Assembly: GCA_046291695.1 (NCBI GenBank) | Contig: JBKBSO010000005.1 | Span: 114,642 to 178,641 of the forward strand | Reading direction: 5' to 3' | Source of the DNA: PNNG01 sp046291695 | Lineage (GTDB): Bacteria > Bacteroidota > Bacteroidia > UBA7662 | Length of the DNA stretch: 64,000 bases | In this document: piece after piece, positions 36,475-45,661 of the stretch | How the letters are laid out: every line of letters begins with the position of its first letter | Position numbering within the stretch: the first letter of the stretch is position 1 | Translations under genes and position numbers: made by a program | The notes under the pieces: generated by a model | What the model saw: only the letters and a program-made list of their open reading frames with translations | Database searches by the model: none | What the model was told of the DNA's origin: nothing

Positions 36475-39315
36475 TTGAAACAGTTTTACTCTGTACTTGT
36501 ATTGCTGATGTGTTCACTTCTAGCTGCTGCTCAAAATGGCAGTGTTCAGGGCGTGGTAACAGATGCCGATGATAAGCTGCCACTCATTGGTGTAAACGTA
36601 GTAATTAAAGGCACTACATTCGGAGCTTCTACCGATTTTGACGGGAGATACAAAATTTCGAATATCCCCCCCGGTACTTACAATATTGAAGTAAGTTATT
36701 TGGGCTATGAAAAAAAGGTATTTACAGGAATAAAGATAGAGAAGGGGCAGGCGCGCACCTTGAATATTCCGCTGGGACGCAGTTCACTTACCTTTGATCA
36801 GGAGGTAGTGATTGTGGGTGATAAGCCCTTGGTAGATATAGAACAAACCCGTACAGAACAACGGGTTTCGCAGGAGGCCATTGAAGCAGCTCCCGTGCGA
36901 CAGCTACAAGGGGTCCTTAATACCCAGGCCGGTGTAGTTCTGAATCCTGAAGGGATTAGTATTCGCGGTGGCCGAACCTATGAAACGGCCTTTATTATCG
37001 ATGGCGTTTCGGCTAGTGATCCACTTGCAGGCACAGGTTTCGGTATCGACTTAGGCACCAATTCGATTGAAGCAATTGATATTACCACAGGAGGCGGTGA
37101 CGTGGCTTATGGAGATGGTACTTCGGGTATCGTAAAAACCAAAACCCGATCGGGTGGCGACCGCTGGGAATATTCATTTACGCACCGACGCGATAACCTG
37201 GGCTTTAACAGTGGCTGGGGTTCGGTTTGGAATAATGCGGTGTATGAAGGTACGGTGGGGGGCTCCATTCGTGGCTTGGCACCCAAGCCCATCCGGATGT
37301 TCTCCTCCTTTAAGGCTAGTTTCGATGATCAGTACTTCCGGCGTCCTGCCGATCAGGTGGTATCTTCGCTTTATCCAAACACGGCTTTTTCGCCTTTTCA
37401 AGACAATCGATGGGCAGGGATGCTTAAGTTCGATTACGATTTTAAACCAGGTATGCGTTTGAGCTTTACCTACTTAAGGTCGATTACCATCAATCAGGAT
37501 GTGAATATGCTCCGGATTATCGGTAATGACGTGCCATTTTTGCCGGGTTTCCAGTTTGACCATATGCTGCAGCCGGATAACGCCAATACCTATACACACG
37601 ATACCAATATGGGTACCATCAATTTTACCCATACCCCCAGCAATAAGTTTTCGTACACGGTAAACGCATCGCGATTATTTGTACGCCTCCGGGCCGATGC
37701 CAACGGACGTTACTGGCGGCCCGATACGGTGGATGAAGAATTTGAACCCCGAAGCATTGTGAATTTTCCGGTGAGCTATTTTAATCCGCAAGATAGCCAG
37801 GTATTTGTATTACCTGGACCGGGATTGTTCAATAATGGGGGTATTGGTACCTTGTGGCACGACCACTATGTAACGGAATACAGTACCCGTTACACAGGTA
37901 ACTACTACTACAATTCGCGAGGTGATCGTTTGATTTTTGGGGCAGAAGTGAAAGCCCAGGATATGCTTTGGATCGATATTATTCGTCCCTGGATTGGCGC
38001 GCCGATTCCGTTACCTGACGGAAGTGTGAGCCAAACTTTCAGGTTGGGTGAATATAGCGATGTATGGAAGGTGAGTCCAACGCGAGGTGCCTTTTATGCC
38101 TCAAATAAAATTAAATACCGGGGCTTAATTGCTGAGTTTGGCGGTCGCTTGGAATATTGGTTTCCCGGACGCTTTGTTGATGAAGCCGTTCAAGATGAAC
38201 GTTCTCCCATTCGCGATGAAATTCGCCAAAATTATCAGGATAATACCCTCGGTGTATTTGGCCGACGCATGAAGATGCGCCTATTACCCAAAATTTCAGC
38301 TTCTTTCCCGATTAAGGAAAATCAAGTGATGTTTTTTAACTACAACCATTCAATGATCCTGCCTCATCCGAGTTGGGTGTATCAGGGGTTGAATCCTTTA
38401 TATCAAGATCGTTCAGTACTTTCTCGTGTGGGTAATCCTGATTTGAATCCGGAAGTCGACATTTCTTACGAGTTAGGGGTGCGTTCCCAATTAACCAGTA
38501 ATGATGCCCTTACGGTATCAGCCTACTGGAAGGATAAGTACGATTTTATAACGGCTGCTTCGGTACAAATTCGTGACTTTACTGGAAGGGAAGTCACCCG
38601 TACTTTGAGAATCAATGCCGATTATGCGCGGGTGAGGGGCTTGGAAGTAACCTATTTGAAGCGTATTGGCAAGTGGTTTGTGGGGCAAACCTCTGCATCA
38701 TACATGGTGGCAACGGGGCAAAGCTCATCTGCTAACGAAGCTTTAAATCAAATTTTAAATACAGGGAACCGCGAAGATACCCGCGAAACTTTTTTAGCCT
38801 GGGATAGCCCTTTTGATATTAAGGGTAATGCCACCTTTACCGTGAATAATAAGCGTGGTTTGTTTGGTGTAAAGGCCCTCGATCGCATGTCGCTTTATGT
38901 TGAAGGTGTTTACCGCACCGGTCGTCGTTATACACCTTTCATTTTTCAGGGAGATGAGCCAATTACCGGTCGCCCGATTTACGAACGCGATCCTAATCCG
39001 CAGGCGTTGTGGTCGGGCTTGGGCGCCAGTCAAAATTGGGTGGATATTAATTTGCGAAAGTGGTGGCAGGTAAGAAAAAAGCTAAGGATTGAAGCCAGCT
39101 TTCAGATGACCAACGTATTTAATGTATTGAATACGATCATTCCGAACCCCATTACCGGAAGGGCGTGGGAACCAGGCGACCCGGTGCCCTCGAATCAGCG
39201 TGATCCTCGATTCTTAGATCCTCGAGATTTTCGTTCGAGAGGTACTCCGCCAGATAACCCGGCGCGCTATCTCGCCGGAAGGCACATCATGTTTGGCTTA
39301 GGGGTGCGCTTCTGA
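36475..39315 (+). CDS. TonB-dependent receptor with CarboxypepD_reg domain
   Basis: 946-aa outer-membrane importer. Signal peptide 1-19 from a TTG start (36475). A CarboxypepD_reg beta-sandwich (about 22-105: GVVTDADDKLPLIGVNVVIKGT) is followed by the plug (about 115-230: GISIRGGRTYETAFIIDGVSASDPLAGT) and a 22-strand barrel ending in an aromatic residue (FGLGVRF). There is no susD homologue beside it, so a polysaccharide-utilisation role is not indicated. The ligand is unknown. Confidence 0.92.
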   Translation: MKQFYSVLVLLMCSLLAAAQNGSVQGVVTDADDKLPLIGVNVVIKGTTFGASTDFDGRYKISNIPPGTYNIEVSYLGYEKKVFTGIKIEKGQARTLNIPLGRSSLTFDQEVVIVGDKPLVDIEQTRTEQRVSQEAIEAAPVRQLQGVLNTQAGVVLNPEGISIRGGRTYETAFIIDGVSASDPLAGTGFGIDLGTNSIEAIDITTGGGDVAYGDGTSGIVKTKTRSGGDRWEYSFTHRRDNLGFNSGWGSVWNNAVYEGTVGGSIRGLAPKPIRMFSSFKASFDDQYFRRPADQVVSSLYPNTAFSPFQDNRWAGMLKFDYDFKPGMRLSFTYLRSITINQDVNMLRIIGNDVPFLPGFQFDHMLQPDNANTYTHDTNMGTINFTHTPSNKFSYTVNASRLFVRLRADANGRYWRPDTVDEEFEPRSIVNFPVSYFNPQDSQVFVLPGPGLFNNGGIGTLWHDHYVTEYSTRYTGNYYYNSRGDRLIFGAEVKAQDMLWIDIIRPWIGAPIPLPDGSVSQTFRLGEYSDVWKVSPTRGAFYASNKIKYRGLIAEFGGRLEYWFPGRFVDEAVQDERSPIRDEIRQNYQDNTLGVFGRRMKMRLLPKISASFPIKENQVMFFNYNHSMILPHPSWVYQGLNPLYQDRSVLSRVGNPDLNPEVDISYELGVRSQLTSNDALTVSAYWKDKYDFITAASVQIRDFTGREVTRTLRINADYARVRGLEVTYLKRIGKWFVGQTSASYMVATGQSSSANEALNQILNTGNREDTRETFLAWDSPFDIKGNATFTVNNKRGLFGVKALDRMSLYVEGVYRTGRRYTPFIFQGDEPITGRPIYERDPNPQALWSGLGASQNWVDINLRKWWQVRKKLRIEASFQMTNVFNVLNTIIPNPITGRAWEPGDPVPSNQRDPRFLDPRDFRSRGTPPDNPARYLAGRHIMFGLGVRF

Positions 39316-39434
39316 GCTAACCATTTCAAGCATCGGCCTAAAGCATTTAGGAGCAGTCATACTTTTTCTGCCTAACTTCCATTTAGTATACAGGCTGGCA
39401 CGGTTGTTCGTGCTAAGCCAATCTAAATTTTGTT

Positions 39435-41012
39435 ATGAAAAACCTATTTTTTTCGTTGAATATGCTTACCTGCTTATGGCAAGCGGTGGTTGTTGGTGCG
39501 CAGACAGCCACGCTCACCGAGGTGCAATTGTATTTGGAATCAGGCCGTTTGCACCATGATTTTAGTTATAATTTTACAACAGGGGTTCAAAATCTTAAAA
39601 TCAGCCAGTTGGCTTGGGATGCCGATCCGGCAAGTGTAAAGCTGCACTTACCCCACGAACTCAAGCTCATTAGCTCCGAAATCGTCAGGCAAGCTTTGCG
39701 GAATGCACCCGAGCCTGCGGTTTTAAAGTCGCGCATCGATTCTCTAAAAGACTATAACCGGCGTTTGGAAAAGCTTAAGATGCAAAATGCTGTGCTGGTA
39801 CAAGAACAGGAGTTGATTTTGGCCAATAAGCAGCTTGGCGGAGCCCAAGGGGTAAGCGTAACTGAGCTTCAAAAGATGGCCGAATATTACCGTCAGCGAC
39901 TCAGCCAACTTAATGAATTGATCTGGAAAGCTGGCCAGGAAGAAGCTGAACTGCAACAAATGGCAAGCGGCATTAAACAAAGATTGAATGAAGCCCGATC
40001 AAAATTGGCTGAATTTGAATCGTTTTTGTTGCTTGAGGTAGAAGCTTCCAAGGCAGGAAAGTATGAAATCGGTTTTTCGTACCAGAGCAATTCCTGTGGA
40101 TGGGAGCCCGAATACGATATTCACGCCAAAGCACTCGATAAACCCGTGGAAATAGAAATGCAGGCCATGGTCTATCAGCATACCGGACTCGATTGGCAAA
40201 ATGTGCCCATTCGTTTGGCAACAGTTCGCCCGGCACAACAAGCCGAAAAGCCACATTTTACGCCTTGGGTGCTCGATTTTGTGACAACTAATACCGTAGT
40301 TCGCTCCCCACGCTTCGACGGGCTTATGTTAGAAGATGCTGAGATAAGCAGTATGGCAAAGGGTTCAAGGCAAAAAGCTGTTTCGAATTTCGAAAGTCGC
40401 GACGCGTTTTTGTACACGGAATATGTGCCCCAGCAAAAGCTCAACTTAGCCCATGCCGGAAAGCGACGTATGTTGCTGGCTTCACACAAACTCAAAGCCG
40501 ATTTCGGGCATTTTGCAGCTCCAAGATACCAATCAGACGTATTGCTAATGGGGTATTTGAGCGGTTGGGATACCTTGCGTTTGATTCCGGGTACCGCTGC
40601 TATTTATTTCAATCAGACCTTGATAAATCGAAGTTGGATGAACTTTAGCAGCAATAGCGACAGTCTTGAAATTGCTTTTGGGGTTGATCCCGCGGTAACC
40701 GTTAAGCTGATCGAAAAATTAAGCTTTACTGAAAATCGCCGCCTAGGCAATAATAAGGAAAAGCATTTCAGCTACGAAATTCAGTTAAGTAACCTACACA
40801 AGCTGGATGTGCAGCTGCAATTATCCTCCCAATTACCGGTTTCGGTTCAAAAGGAAATTTCGGTAGATGTAATGGAACGGGGAGGAGGGCAACTGAACGC
40901 TGAAACCGGTGAGTTGCTTTGGGATTTGACTTTGGCCCCTTTATCGCGCAAAAGCCTCAATTACAGCTTCAAGGTGCGCTATCCGGGAAATAAACGGGTT
41001 CGCAATTTGTAA
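39435..41012 (+). CDS. DUF4139 / mucoidy-inhibitor-MuiA-like protein
   Basis: 525 aa. Signal peptide 1-22 (ends VVGAQ). The N-terminal DUF4140-type segment (about 26-100) leads into a long coiled coil (about 95-200, with Leu/Gln/Lys-rich heptads), then the DUF4139 beta-rich domain (about 215-520). The family is named after a mucoidy inhibitor, but its biochemical role is not established. It stands alone, 119 bp after the TonB receptor. Confidence 0.8.
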   Translation: MKNLFFSLNMLTCLWQAVVVGAQTATLTEVQLYLESGRLHHDFSYNFTTGVQNLKISQLAWDADPASVKLHLPHELKLISSEIVRQALRNAPEPAVLKSRIDSLKDYNRRLEKLKMQNAVLVQEQELILANKQLGGAQGVSVTELQKMAEYYRQRLSQLNELIWKAGQEEAELQQMASGIKQRLNEARSKLAEFESFLLLEVEASKAGKYEIGFSYQSNSCGWEPEYDIHAKALDKPVEIEMQAMVYQHTGLDWQNVPIRLATVRPAQQAEKPHFTPWVLDFVTTNTVVRSPRFDGLMLEDAEISSMAKGSRQKAVSNFESRDAFLYTEYVPQQKLNLAHAGKRRMLLASHKLKADFGHFAAPRYQSDVLLMGYLSGWDTLRLIPGTAAIYFNQTLINRSWMNFSSNSDSLEIAFGVDPAVTVKLIEKLSFTENRRLGNNKEKHFSYEIQLSNLHKLDVQLQLSSQLPVSVQKEISVDVMERGGGQLNAETGELLWDLTLAPLSRKSLNYSFKVRYPGNKRVRNL

Positions 41013-41076
41013 GTGATGCCATTCATGTAAACAAAATTGCAGCAGCTTTGTATGTTTAGGTATCAAATTTAAATGC

Positions 41077-41589
41077 ATGGCTGTTATCAGATTGTTTGCC
41101 TTGTTGGTGCTTATGTGCTTTTCTTTTGGGCTGAACGCACAAGCCGTTCGTGATGCTGCCCTGTTGGAGCTTAAGCTCGATGACGATTACCGGCCGTTTT
41201 TGCACCAGCAGCGTGCCAACCAGGTTTTGGCGGGTTGGTCGCTCATGTCGATGGGAGCAGGCACCGCCCAGCTGTTCAGCCGAAATCCCTACATCAGGGC
41301 CTTTGGTATGCAAAACCTTATTTGGGGAGCGGTAGACGGCGGCATTGCCTGGTACGGTCATCACCGGCTAAATAAGCTGCAACCCTCAGCTGTAAATTTG
41401 TATTTGGAGCGTACGCAATTTCGGAAAATTTTATTGGTAAATACTTTACTCGATTTGGGCTATTTGGCTGCCGGTTATGCCTTAAGCCGGTCGGCTAACC
41501 CTCGCTGGCACGGTCATGGGGCAGGAATTATGTTGCAAGGCGGTTTTTTATTACTGTTTGATGGGGTAAACTACGCCCTGACTTTTTAA
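41077..41589 (+). CDS. Small membrane protein of unknown function
   Basis: 170 aa. Residues 1-22 form a signal peptide or first membrane helix (ends LNAQA). Two or three further hydrophobic stretches are visible (about 52-62, 78-92, 113-128 and 145-165). The wording MSMGAGTAQLFSRN and AFGMQNLIWGAVDGGIAWYG recalls a Bacteroidota-wide family of uncharacterised membrane proteins. I cannot assign a function. It is isolated: 64 bp after DUF4139 and about 107 bp before pckA. Confidence 0.75.
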   Translation: MAVIRLFALLVLMCFSFGLNAQAVRDAALLELKLDDDYRPFLHQQRANQVLAGWSLMSMGAGTAQLFSRNPYIRAFGMQNLIWGAVDGGIAWYGHHRLNKLQPSAVNLYLERTQFRKILLVNTLLDLGYLAAGYALSRSANPRWHGHGAGIMLQGGFLLLFDGVNYALTF

Positions 41590-41645
41590 TTCGGGCCGCG
41601 GGCTCATTTTTAGGATTTCTGCATAGATAGGCGCTTTATAAAGTG

Positions 41646-41653
41646 TAATTTTG
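41646..41653 (+). promoter_or_regulatory. Promoter -7 element of pckA
   Basis: TAATTTTG matches TAnnTTTG exactly and lies 43 bp before the pckA ATG. No -33 box at a normal distance is visible. Confidence 0.5.
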
Positions 41654-41696
41654 CCGCTTCGAAATTATTTACCCATTTAAGCGTAATTTTTTTAAC

Positions 41697-43310
41697 ATGA
41701 ATGAATTTGGATTGAAGGCAGAAAAAGCCACGCTGGCAACTATTGGTTTACAGCATGTTGCAGCTGCGCATTGGAACCTGTCGGCTGCCGAGCTGGTAGA
41801 AGAATGTATCATTAGGGGAGAAGGTCAGCTTACTTCTACCGGTGCCCTGGCTGCCGATACGGGCGAATTTACAGGTCGATCGCCTAAAGATCGCTTTGTG
41901 GTTAAAGATGCTATCACCACCGATACGGTTTGGTGGGGAGATGTAAACACCCCTTTTGCACCCGAAGATTTTGACCAGCTTTTTAATCGTGTTGCTGCCT
42001 ATTTGGCCAATCGTGAAGTATTTGTAAAGGACAGTTATGCTTGTGCCGATCCAAACTATCGTTTGAACATCCGTGTGGTAACGGAATTAGCCTATTCGAA
42101 TCTTTTTTGCCATAACCTCTTTTTACGCCCAACTGCTGAGGAGATAAAAAAGACTGAGCATCCTGATTGGCACATTGTGTGTGTTCCGGGATTTAAAGCC
42201 GATCCGGCCATTGATAAAACCCGTCAGCATAATTTTGCCATCCTCAATTTCACGCGACGTATGATCTTGATAGGCGGAACCGGTTATACTGGCGAAATGA
42301 AAAAGGGTATTTTTGGCGTGTTGAACTACTTATTGCCTCAGGAACACAAGGTTCTATCGATGCATTGTTCGGCCAATTTGGGAGAGGAAGGCGATACCGC
42401 TATTTTCTTTGGTTTGTCGGGTACTGGTAAAACAACACTCTCTGCTGATCCTAATCGTAGTTTGATTGGCGACGATGAACATGGATGGGGAGCACGTCAG
42501 ATTTTCAATTTCGAGGGCGGTTGTTATGCAAAATGCATCAACCTTTCGGCCGAAAAAGAACCGGAAATTTGGAACGCCATTAAGTTTGGTTCAATAGTCG
42601 AGAATGTGGAGTTTTATCCGGGGACTACTGTAGTTGACTACGATAATGGCCAAAAAACAGAAAATACCCGATGTGCCTATCCGATTGATTATATTGAAAA
42701 TGCGTTGCAGCCATCTGTGGCGCCTTTGCCCAAGCATATCTTCTTCTTAACTGCAGATGCTTTTGGGGTATTGCCCCCTATTAGTAAGCTGAACAGCTCA
42801 CAGGCCATGTATCACTTCATTTCGGGCTATACAGCCAAGGTAGCAGGTACGGAAGTAGGGGTTACCGAGCCGCAAACTACTTTCTCAGCTTGTTTTGGTA
42901 AAGCCTTTTTACCTTTACATCCAGCAAAATATGCCGAGTTGCTGGGGCAAAAGCTGGAAGAAAATGATGTTCAGGTTTGGTTAGTGAATACGGGCTGGAC
43001 GGGTGGACCTTACGGTCTTGGACATCGTATGTCTTTAAAATATACCCGCGCCATGATTACGGCTGCACTTGAAGGAGAACTACAACAGGTGGCCTTTGAG
43101 AGACATCCTGTATTTGGTGTGATGATGCCGAAAACATGCCCAAATGTGCCCGATGAATTGCTCAATCCACGAAATACCTGGACCGATCAAGAGGCTTACG
43201 ATCAAAAAGCCCAGCAACTGGCTCAGGCCTTTATTGAAAACTTTGAACAATATAAGTCGGGGGCTACCGAATCGATTTTAGCAGGTGCTCCTCGGCTCAT
43301 GGCGCTGTAA
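41697..43310 (+). CDS. pckA: Phosphoenolpyruvate carboxykinase (ATP)
   Basis: Converts oxaloacetate and ATP to PEP, the entry to gluconeogenesis. 537 aa, the normal length. RSPKDRF at 61-67 (substrate side), the kinase-1a P-loop GLSGTGKTTLS (239-249), the metal site DDEHGW and YPIDYIEN are present. Works with the mdh gene at 26.5 kb in the same pathway. A strong terminator follows. Confidence 0.97.
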   Translation: MNEFGLKAEKATLATIGLQHVAAAHWNLSAAELVEECIIRGEGQLTSTGALAADTGEFTGRSPKDRFVVKDAITTDTVWWGDVNTPFAPEDFDQLFNRVAAYLANREVFVKDSYACADPNYRLNIRVVTELAYSNLFCHNLFLRPTAEEIKKTEHPDWHIVCVPGFKADPAIDKTRQHNFAILNFTRRMILIGGTGYTGEMKKGIFGVLNYLLPQEHKVLSMHCSANLGEEGDTAIFFGLSGTGKTTLSADPNRSLIGDDEHGWGARQIFNFEGGCYAKCINLSAEKEPEIWNAIKFGSIVENVEFYPGTTVVDYDNGQKTENTRCAYPIDYIENALQPSVAPLPKHIFFLTADAFGVLPPISKLNSSQAMYHFISGYTAKVAGTEVGVTEPQTTFSACFGKAFLPLHPAKYAELLGQKLEENDVQVWLVNTGWTGGPYGLGHRMSLKYTRAMITAALEGELQQVAFERHPVFGVMMPKTCPNVPDELLNPRNTWTDQEAYDQKAQQLAQAFIENFEQYKSGATESILAGAPRLMAL

Positions 43311-43326
43311 AATATCTTTCCTTTAG

Positions 43327-43354
43327 AAAAACCGGCCTTATGCCGGTTTTTTTG
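43327..43354 (+). terminator. Terminator after pckA
   Basis: ACCGGC 43331-43336 and GCCGGT 43342-43347 with a 5-nt loop, an A-run before and seven T after. Confidence 0.88.
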
Positions 43355-43414
43355 TGTGCTTTAAATGCGATGCGAGTAGCGTTAATATTTGTAATTTAGC
43401 ACGCCTTAAAGTTT

Positions 43415-45073
43415 ATGCAGCAGTTGTTTCGATTTTTTTTTGCTTGTTATTGCATGTGTTGGATGCAGCAAGCGGTTGTAGCTCAGTCGACCGATAGTTT
43501 ACGCGTTCAGTTGCAAAATGCAGATGTTGATCAAATGGAGATTGCCTTAAGTGAATGGCAGGCTCGATTTCAGGCCGAAGCTGATAGTGCTTCGGCATTG
43601 CGGTTTACCCGTGAACTAGAAAAATGGGCTGAAGTTAAAGGGCCTGAGGCCATGCGGGCACGTTTTCACTATGCAGCCGGTTGGTTTAATAGATGGGTTA
43701 GTTTGAATTATGCACGGTCCATCATGCATTACGACATTTGTTTTGAATTGGCTGAAAGCAGTTCGCAAAGACGTTTGATGGCCAACGCCATGCTACAAGC
43801 TATGGAGACTTTTTTAGAGCTAGGGTTGTTCGACGAGGCCATTCAATATTTATTTAAAGCCGAACAAGTTTTTCAGAAATACGATTATGAAGGTTTTCGT
43901 TCGGTTACCGGCAGTTTATTCAGCATCGGACAGTTTTTTTATCGTGCTGGGAACCATGAACAGTCGGTTCAATACTTTGAGAAAGCATTGGTTTTTAACG
44001 ATTTAAACGATGATGATTATAGTCTCATGCATGCATACAACAGTTTGGGATTGTCGTACTTGCGTCTGGGATCTTTTCAAAAAGCCATTGAAGTTTTTCA
44101 AATTTCGAACCAGATGGCGCGCGAGATGGGGGATACGGGATGGGAAGCACTAACTTATGGCAATATCGGTATGGTGTATGCTGAAATGGAGGATTATGAA
44201 CCGGCCATTGCCCATTTGAGTTACGATATAGAATCCAGTTCACGCGTGGAAGGTTGGACCAGCGCTGGTAATGCCGCCATTTTAATGTGCGAGGTTTATT
44301 TAAAAAAAGGAACGCCAGAACTGGCCTTAATTTATTTGCAAAAGGCGCAAGACTTTTCGCAACGTGAACCCTCACTTTATTTGAGAAATGCGGTAGCCAA
44401 GCTGGCTGCTTCTGTTTACAGTGCCCTAGGGCGGTATCGCGAAGCTTTTGATGCTCAAAAATCACATGAGGTATTGGGGCGGGAAATACGTCAACGCTCA
44501 ATGAGTCAGGAAAAGGCTCAGATGGCCAAACGCACACGGTACGAAAAGCAAAAAGTGGCTTTGGGGCTGGAGAAGCAGATAGAGAAGTTGCAACGAGATA
44601 GTGAACAACTGTATCGTATCGTATGGATATTAGGAAGCTTATTATTGCTCACCCTTGCGGCCTTGATGGTGCTATTGAGTCGCGAAAAAAATCTCCGTCG
44701 ATTACAGGAGGCACAACACAGCGAAGCCCTTCATAAGCGTGAATTGGCTCACCTAAAAAAAGAAATGTTGCTACAGATAGGGCATCACCACTCGGGACCA
44801 GTCTTGATAAGCCCGGATAGCTGGGAGCAATTGCGCATGTATATGAACCTGCTCTATGATAATTATTTTGGCCGGCTTAAAACCAGCTATCCTGAACTTA
44901 CGGCCGAAGACATACAGTATATGGCTTTACTTAAGCTGAAATGCAGTGAGGAAGAGACTGCCGCCTTAGCAAGCAAATCGATGTTGGAGTGGGAGCAATG
45001 GAAACTTCGGCTCGAAAAGAAATTGGGCGGCGTAAACGCCACTCAATTATTAGGCTTGGTGCAAAGTCTTTAG
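43415..45073 (+). CDS. TPR-membrane-HTH regulator
   Basis: 552 aa. An N-terminal signal or membrane segment (1-23) is followed by tetratricopeptide repeats (about 90-380; clear units at YEKALVFND, YNSLGLSYLRLGSFQKAIEVF and YGNIGMVYAEMEDYEPAIAHL). One strong transmembrane helix lies at about 402-421 (WILGSLLLLTLAALMVLL), then a coiled coil to about 455, then a cytosolic C-terminal domain. That last part (LRMYMNLLYDNYFGRLKTSYPELTA, DIQYMALLKLKCSEEETAAL) is laid out like the LuxR-type helix-turn-helix of Bacteroidota TPR sensors. No kinase domain is present. The signal sensed and the target genes are unknown. Confidence 0.75.
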   Translation: MQQLFRFFFACYCMCWMQQAVVAQSTDSLRVQLQNADVDQMEIALSEWQARFQAEADSASALRFTRELEKWAEVKGPEAMRARFHYAAGWFNRWVSLNYARSIMHYDICFELAESSSQRRLMANAMLQAMETFLELGLFDEAIQYLFKAEQVFQKYDYEGFRSVTGSLFSIGQFFYRAGNHEQSVQYFEKALVFNDLNDDDYSLMHAYNSLGLSYLRLGSFQKAIEVFQISNQMAREMGDTGWEALTYGNIGMVYAEMEDYEPAIAHLSYDIESSSRVEGWTSAGNAAILMCEVYLKKGTPELALIYLQKAQDFSQREPSLYLRNAVAKLAASVYSALGRYREAFDAQKSHEVLGREIRQRSMSQEKAQMAKRTRYEKQKVALGLEKQIEKLQRDSEQLYRIVWILGSLLLLTLAALMVLLSREKNLRRLQEAQHSEALHKRELAHLKKEMLLQIGHHHSGPVLISPDSWEQLRMYMNLLYDNYFGRLKTSYPELTAEDIQYMALLKLKCSEEETAALASKSMLEWEQWKLRLEKKLGGVNATQLLGLVQSL

Positions 45074-45118
45074 TATTTGGTTTTTACGAGCGGTACCATT
45101 TTGGCTTGTAGGCAATAG

Positions 45119-45646
45119 TTAGCCAAGCTGTTTAAAGCATTCCCAAAGCACAATTCCCCCGCAAACACTAACATTCAGCGAGTGCTTAGTACCCGCCTGT
45201 GGAATTTCAATAGCATATTGGCAGCAAGCGAGGGCTTCATCAGATACGCCTTCAACTTCATTTCCAAAAACCAAAGCATAGGATTGACCCTTTGTAAAGT
45301 TGAAGTGGTGTAGCGGTATGCTTCCGGAAGTTTGCTCAATGGCCACACAATGGTACCCGGCTGTTTGTAATGTTTGTAAAGCAGAAGCAATTTTATCCAC
45401 ATGCTCCCAAGGCACTACATCTTCGGCTCCTAATGCTGAGCGGTGGATTTCACGGTGTGGAGGTTGGCCTGTAAAGCCACAAAGCACGATTTTCTGCAAG
45501 CTGAATGCATCGGCCGTACGGAAGAATGCCCCTACATTATTTAGGCTGCGCAAGTTATCAAGAACGGCTACAACGGCTATTTTTTCGCTATTTTTGAAGC
45601 TGTCCGCGTCATGGCGGTTCAGTTCATCCATCGATAGTTTTCGCAT
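45119..45646 (-). CDS. TrmH-family (SpoU) RNA 2'-O-methyltransferase
   Basis: 175-aa SPOUT-fold methyltransferase. The three family motifs are in order: NLRSLNNVGAFFRTADAF (near 33), LVFGNEVEGVSDEAL (near 127) and IPQAGTKHSLNVSVC (near 150), which forms the SAM-binding knot. It is short and lacks the extra N-terminal substrate-binding domain. tRNA Gm18 or an rRNA site is possible; the sequence does not say which. Its start is only 15 bp from the divergent mutS start. Confidence 0.9.
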   Translation of the reverse strand: MRKLSMDELNRHDADSFKNSEKIAVVAVLDNLRSLNNVGAFFRTADAFSLQKIVLCGFTGQPPHREIHRSALGAEDVVPWEHVDKIASALQTLQTAGYHCVAIEQTSGSIPLHHFNFTKGQSYALVFGNEVEGVSDEALACCQYAIEIPQAGTKHSLNVSVCGGIVLWECFKQLG

Positions 45647-45661
45647 AATTAAATTAAGACA

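Noticed and set aside
36475..39315. Polysaccharide-utilisation locus around the TonB receptor
   Set aside because: No susD homologue, glycoside hydrolase or sensor is adjacent.
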